Shown: piece after piece, positions 43,753 through 47,301 of the stretch | Layout of the letters: each line of letters opens with the position of its first letter | Position numbering within the stretch: the first letter of the stretch is position 1 | Assembly: GCA_002425685.1 (NCBI GenBank) | Contig: DIMS01000116.1 | Span: 5,359 to 52,659 of the forward strand | DNA: 47,301 nt | Source of the DNA: Synergistaceae bacterium UBA5560 | Lineage (GTDB): Bacteria; Synergistota; Synergistia; Synergistales; Aminiphilaceae | Direction: 5' to 3' | The notes under the pieces: model-generated | Told to the model about the DNA's origin: nothing | What the model saw: the letters and a program-made list of their open reading frames with translations, nothing else | Database searches by the model: none | Program-made: the position numbers and the translations under genes

Positions 43753-44187
43753 TCACCCCCGGATGACCTTTTTCACGCCCCGGGCGGTAAACCACGCGGC
43801 ACTCCGCTCCACCTGATCCCCCTGAAGCACGACGCCCCCCTCCTCTATCCTGGATCCGCATCCCAGCCCCTTGCGGAGCGCACAGGCAAGCCCTTCCGCG
43901 AGGGGGACGGGAACCCCCTCGACCACGGTCACGGTCTTGCCTCCCCGCCCCTTCCGCTCCCGGCGAAGGACAACTCTGGGAAGGGCGCTCAGATCGGAAA
44001 ACCCGTCCTCGTCACCGTGGACGGAAGACACGCCGTTTTTCGAAGAAATTGCGCCATCGGTGGTACCGGAGACGTCCTCCCCCGGAGGGTCGGTCCGGGA
44101 ACCGCCCGGCTCGCCGAAGGCGAGAGCAAAGGGATTCGGAAGGGGTTCGTCATGACCGACGGAAGATTTGTCCGTTCTCTTCGACAT
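43753..44187 (-). CDS. yciH: SUI1/eIF1-family translation factor (YciH-like)
   Basis: This is a 144-residue protein. The C-terminal 90 residues are a SUI1 domain: RVVLRRERKGRGGKTVTVVEGVP, then LAEGLACALRKGLGCGSRIEEGGVVLQGDQ and RSAAWFTARGVKKVIRG, which is the usual YciH layout. The N-terminal 50 residues are an acidic, Ser/Gly-rich extension not found in the roughly 110-residue typical protein. YciH homologues affect start-codon fidelity. ATG 44187 has GGAGGG at good spacing, and the HD-GYP gene ends 36 bases upstream on the same strand. Confidence 0.88.
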   Translation of the reverse strand: MSKRTDKSSVGHDEPLPNPFALAFGEPGGSRTDPPGEDVSGTTDGAISSKNGVSSVHGDEDGFSDLSALPRVVLRRERKGRGGKTVTVVEGVPVPLAEGLACALRKGLGCGSRIEEGGVVLQGDQVERSAAWFTARGVKKVIRG

Positions 44188-44222
44188 GGCTGTCTCCCTC
44201 CTGCGTTGCTTCCGCGTCCGGC

Positions 44223-45371
44223 TCAGGACAGGTCGAGGCATCTGGCGATGTAGAGACCGGCCGCCTGAAGATCGACGATGCGGCAATTCCCTCCGCTCTC
44301 TTTCACCAGCACCTTCGGCTGCAGAAGATTTCCGTCGCCCGTGAGCGCCACGGTCCCCACGGTACCGTCGGAGAGCTCCACCACCGTGCTGGGCGGATAG
44401 ATGCCCACGCCGGAGAGCAGAACGTTGCAGATCCCGGGATCGAATCCGGTTCCGCTGTTCGCCAGAATGATGCTCAGCGCCTTTTTGGCCGATACGGGCT
44501 CCTTGTAGACCCGCTTCGTGGTGAGGGCGTCGAAGACGTCGGCGACACCGACGAGCCGTGCGAGAAGGGGGATCTTTTCCCCCTTCAGCCCCTGGGGGTA
44601 ACCCGACCCGTCCCAGCGTTCGTGATGACTCAGAATGCCCGAGAGCACAAGGGAATCCTCGACACCGGATTCCTTCGCGAGAGTGAAGCTCAGCTCCGCG
44701 TGGGTCTTGACGAGATCGAACTCTTCGTCGGTGAGGCGCTCCGGCTTGTTCAGAATCTCCCGGGGAATCTTCGCCTTTCCGATGTCGTGGAGAAGTCCCG
44801 TCGTGACAGCGGTCTTCGTGATGTCGTAGGCCAGCCCCCTGGAGCGCTGAACGCATTTCGCCAGATAGCCCGCGAGAAGCCCGACGTTCAGCGAATGGAC
44901 ATAGGTGTACTCGTCCGCGTCGTGGGCGACGCCGAGGGAGAGAAGCACCTGAGAGGATTTGTGGATCTCCTCGCTGAGCATGCGTCCCGCGTCCTCGATC
45001 TCCTCCCGGGGAAAGGTCTTGGCATCGTTTCCCGAGAGCGCCCGATGCACGCCGGAGAGGCGATCCACGACCTTGCCGCTCACTTCCCGGTCGATCTGGC
45101 GCACCGACGGATCGATGTGGTCGAGGAGCGTGGTCATCTCCTCCACGGTGACCTGGGCTTCGAATTCGAGCTTGATCTCCCGGACACCCCAGGAACGCAG
45201 CGCTCCCGTGATGATCTCCGCCTTTCTGGCGAAATTCTTCAGGGGGCGTCCTCGGGAGACGATGAGAATGCCGTCCTCGGGAGAGACGATATCGTTCACG
45301 AGCACCGCCTCGGGATAGCGGAACATCTCCTCTACAGGAACCGTTTTGGCATAGGTATTTCGTTCTTTCAC
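44223..45371 (-). CDS. HD-GYP domain protein (cyclic-di-GMP phosphodiesterase type)
   Basis: This is a 382-residue cytoplasmic protein. The catalytic domain keeps the full motif set: HSLNVGLLAGYLAK, HDIGKAKIP (His195-Asp196), the HHERWDGSGYP metal/GYP motif (249-259) and the following GLKGEKIPLLARLVGVADVFDALTTKR. It should therefore be an active c-di-GMP hydrolase. The N-terminal 130 residues resemble the undefined extension seen in many HD-GYP proteins and carry no receiver or PAS domain I recognise. GTG 45371 is chosen from GGAGG 8 bases upstream. It is cotranscribed with yciH and divergent from the EamA gene. Confidence 0.92.
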   Translation of the reverse strand: MKERNTYAKTVPVEEMFRYPEAVLVNDIVSPEDGILIVSRGRPLKNFARKAEIITGALRSWGVREIKLEFEAQVTVEEMTTLLDHIDPSVRQIDREVSGKVVDRLSGVHRALSGNDAKTFPREEIEDAGRMLSEEIHKSSQVLLSLGVAHDADEYTYVHSLNVGLLAGYLAKCVQRSRGLAYDITKTAVTTGLLHDIGKAKIPREILNKPERLTDEEFDLVKTHAELSFTLAKESGVEDSLVLSGILSHHERWDGSGYPQGLKGEKIPLLARLVGVADVFDALTTKRVYKEPVSAKKALSIILANSGTGFDPGICNVLLSGVGIYPPSTVVELSDGTVGTVALTGDGNLLQPKVLVKESGGNCRIVDLQAAGLYIARCLDLS

Positions 45372-45462
45372 GACCTTCACCTCCGCGCAAGCCCGCTCCT
45401 GGCGACGGAAAACCGGCCTGATGGGAAGGCGCAGGAATGCTTCCCCGCGTCTTTTGCCCGCA

Positions 45463-45491
45463 AGCATATCGCATTGCTGCATCCTTCGCAA
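45463..45491 (-). promoter_or_regulatory. candidate promoter of the HD-GYP/yciH unit
   Basis: The minus strand has TTGCGA (45486-45491), a 17-base spacer and TATGCT (45463-45468), each four of six consensus bases. This implies a leader of about 85 bases. The remaining gap to 45744 holds only a TATGAT box near 45714 as a weak candidate for the EamA gene, and no gene. Confidence 0.4.
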
Positions 45492-45744
45492 ACACGGTAA
45501 GCGTTGGTTTTTTCGGCGCGCTTCGGAGAAAGCCTGCGATACCGCAGGAGTGTCATGGGCCGATGGACTGTTACGAGCCTGTCCGGGCGACGAAAAGCAG
45601 GAAAGCGCCTTACGGGCGCACGGGCGAGATCTTTTTCCGGCGGGCTTGGTGGATGTCGAGGGAAATTCCGCGGCACTAGAGGTGCGGGAGCAAACGATGT
45701 AGGATACACACATATGATTTTGTCCCGATAGAGGAGGCACTCCC

Positions 45745-46749
45745 ATGACATCCGCAACGACTCGGCGCCCCCCCCTGCCCCTTCTCCTCGCCGCCTATGC
45801 GGCCATCTACATCATTTGGGGCTCCACCTATCTGGCCATCCGTTTCTCCGTGGAGACCATCCCCCCCTTCCTGGGAGGAGGCGTTCGCTTTCTTGCCGCC
45901 GGAGGACTTCTCTACCTGTTCGCGCTCACCAGGACCTCGGAGAGGCCGACACGACAGGGCTGGAAACAGGCCTTCAAGGTGGGAGGGATCATGCTCGTCG
46001 GTGGATACGGAGGAGTGATGTGGGCGGAACAGGTGGTCCCCTCGGGGCTGACGGCGCTCATCATCACCGTGGAACCCCTGTGGTTCGTCCTGTTCGACTG
46101 GCTCATCTTCAAATCCGGGCGTCCGGGAAAGATCGAAAGCCTGGGGCTTCTCCTCGGCTTCGCCGGAACCATCGCCCTCGTCCTTTCCGAGGGCGGCGGG
46201 ACGGCGGCGGCTTCCGGAGACGGAGGCATGCTTCTCGGCATGGCAGTCATTCTGGGAAGCACCGTGTGCTGGACCTTCGGCTCCCTCTACTCACGAAAAG
46301 CCCGGATCGCCACGTCGGGTCTTCTGGGCACCGCGATGGAAATGCTCGCCGGAGGCGTGTCGCTTTCCGCCATCGGCCTTCTCGCCGGAGAAGCCTCCCG
46401 GGTCCGTCCCGAGGCGATGACGGCGAAATCTCTCTGGGCACTGCTCTACCTCGTGATCTTCGGCTCCCTCGTGGCCTTCACCGCCTTTCTCTGGCTGATG
46501 AAGGTGGAGAAAGCCTCCCGCGTCGCCACACACACCTTCGTGAATCCTCTGGTGGCACTCTTCCTCGGCTGGCTCCTCGCAGGCGAGAGCATCACGGGAA
46601 CGATGCTCATCGCCGCCGGAGTGATCATCCTCTCGGTGGTGCTCATCACCACCGCCCGAACGCGCAAGGAAAGTTCCCCGGATGCGGACGAGGTCGTCGC
46701 GGCACCTCTTGCCGCGGTCTCGTCAGAAGAAGGGAACGCCGCCGGATGA
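45745..46749 (+). CDS. EamA/DMT-family permease
   Basis: This is a 334-residue membrane protein with ten hydrophobic segments in two homologous EamA halves. The first opens IYIIWGSTYLAIRFSVETIPP and contains AALIITVEPLWFVLFDWLIF-like features. The second has LGSTVCWTFGSLYSRK and HTFVNPLVALFLGWLLAGESIT, the typical late motif. DMT-family members export amino acids or metabolites; the cargo is not predictable. ATG 45745 follows GGAGG. The 3' end overlaps the convergent glycosyltransferase gene by 27 bases. Confidence 0.92.
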   Translation: MTSATTRRPPLPLLLAAYAAIYIIWGSTYLAIRFSVETIPPFLGGGVRFLAAGGLLYLFALTRTSERPTRQGWKQAFKVGGIMLVGGYGGVMWAEQVVPSGLTALIITVEPLWFVLFDWLIFKSGRPGKIESLGLLLGFAGTIALVLSEGGGTAAASGDGGMLLGMAVILGSTVCWTFGSLYSRKARIATSGLLGTAMEMLAGGVSLSAIGLLAGEASRVRPEAMTAKSLWALLYLVIFGSLVAFTAFLWLMKVEKASRVATHTFVNPLVALFLGWLLAGESITGTMLIAAGVIILSVVLITTARTRKESSPDADEVVAAPLAAVSSEEGNAAG

Positions 46750-47301
46750 CGCCGCGTCCCGAAGAATCTCCGAGACGACCGCGTCCGACGCCCCGGGAAA
46801 GCCCGCTTCGAGCGCCTGTTCCCGCATGCGGTCGAGACGCCCCTCCTCCCGGACCAGGTCGGTCAGAAGGCGCATCACGTCCTCGGACGTGGCGGCGAGA
46901 ACACCCGCGCCACATCGTTCGAGATACGTGGCATTGTAGACTTCCTGGTAGGGAACCGGGCTGACGAGGATCATGGGGACCCCTACGCTCAGAGCCTCGC
47001 TCGCCGTGAGCCCTCCGGGTTTCGTAACGAGAAGATCCGCCTCCGCCAGATATTCCTCCAGGTTCTCCACGAAACCGAAAGCGCGGAACGAACATCCCTC
47101 TCGGGGACGGTATCCTTCGAGTCGTCCCAGGAGATCCCTGTTCCGTCCCGCCACGACGGTGACGTCCGCGGGCGTTCCCGACCGGCGGAGGTCGTCGAGG
47201 ATGTTCAACGCCAAGGAATCGGAGATGCCGCTCGTCACGAAGAGGACCGAGAGGGGGGAACCTGCGTCACGGCGGGGCTGCCGCGACGCTGCAATACACT
47301 C
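46723..47301 (-). CDS. glycosyltransferase, MurG/MGDG-synthase-like (5' end outside window)
   Basis: The reading frame is open to the window edge, so the N-terminal acceptor domain is missing. The visible 192 residues are the GT-B nucleotide-sugar domain: LSVLFVTSGISDS, VTVVAGRNRDLLGRL, FGFVENLEEYLAEADLLVTKPGGLTASEALSVGVP and PYQEVYNATYLERCGAGV. The KPGGLT and EAL elements match the glycosyltransferase 28 C-terminal family. Processive diacylglycerol glucosyltransferases share this arrangement. A role in glycolipid or envelope synthesis is the likely reading. Confidence 0.85.
   Translation of the reverse strand, partial: ECIAASRQPRRDAGSPLSVLFVTSGISDSLALNILDDLRRSGTPADVTVVAGRNRDLLGRLEGYRPREGCSFRAFGFVENLEEYLAEADLLVTKPGGLTASEALSVGVPMILVSPVPYQEVYNATYLERCGAGVLAATSEDVMRLLTDLVREEGRLDRMREQALEAGFPGASDAVVSEILRDAASSGGVPFF

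Noticed and set aside
1..47301. tRNA, rRNA, CRISPR arrays, complete insertion sequences
   Set aside because: I looked through the intergenic regions and saw no cloverleaf, rRNA-like block, spaced repeat array or transposase gene.

Overview
The window is GC-rich, gene-dense bacterial chromosome. It most likely comes from the phylum Synergistota (Synergistetes). The best single marker is the C-terminus of the secreted glucanase at 10950-13928: a GGGGC-type motif, a hydrophobic stretch and a terminal RRR, as in the Synergist-CTERM sorting signal. The gene content agrees with an anaerobic amino-acid and organic-acid fermenter: indolepyruvate:ferredoxin oxidoreductase, a tripartite tricarboxylate transporter, PrpF/PrpD/LarA-family enzymes and FCD-type GntR regulators. 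Starts were set mainly by GGAGG-type ribosome sites and by ATGA/GTGA overlaps. Nearly all other long open frames are GC-driven shadows.

Layout. (1) 1-2091 is an AT-rich island: an AAA ATPase preceded by a scrap of tyrosine-recombinase C-terminus and followed by an attC-like end, which suggests an integron-type cassette. (2) 2305-4858: iorAB with a clear promoter and a TGGT-N3-ACCA operator. (3) 5003-7148: an arsenic module, a MarR-type regulator followed by an ArsM methyltransferase fused to a GNAT acetyltransferase. (4) 7149-10826: a purine-rich spacer, an orphan ParA, a CsaA-like protein, a small zinc-ribbon protein and a threonine dehydratase. (5) 10950-15550: a GH81 beta-1,3-glucanase and a PLP aminotransferase.

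(6) 15809-27309 is the centrepiece: a nine-gene minus-strand operon tctC-tctB-tctA-prpD-larA-prpF-prpF-acn-icd. It has a TTTACA/TATAAT promoter with an 18-bp perfect palindrome at the start site, and a divergently placed GntR gene next door. The inferred role is import of an unusual tricarboxylate, rearrangement by dehydratase, racemase and isomerases, then aconitase and isocitrate dehydrogenase to 2-oxoglutarate. (7) 28395-29928: a 60-bp perfect palindrome and a secreted metallophosphoesterase.

(8) 30145-34667: carAB with a leader peptide and an intrinsic terminator in its 5' leader. (9) 34674-38363: a znuABC-type metal importer with a Fur-family regulator. (10) 38470-43647: GntR, GlcD-type FAD oxidase, Na+/solute symporter and Ldh2-type dehydrogenase, a likely 2-hydroxyacid (lactate/glycolate) utilisation unit. 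(11) 43753-47301: a SUI1/YciH factor, an HD-GYP protein, an EamA exporter and the 3' part of a glycosyltransferase cut by the window edge. I saw no rRNA, tRNA, CRISPR array or complete insertion sequence.
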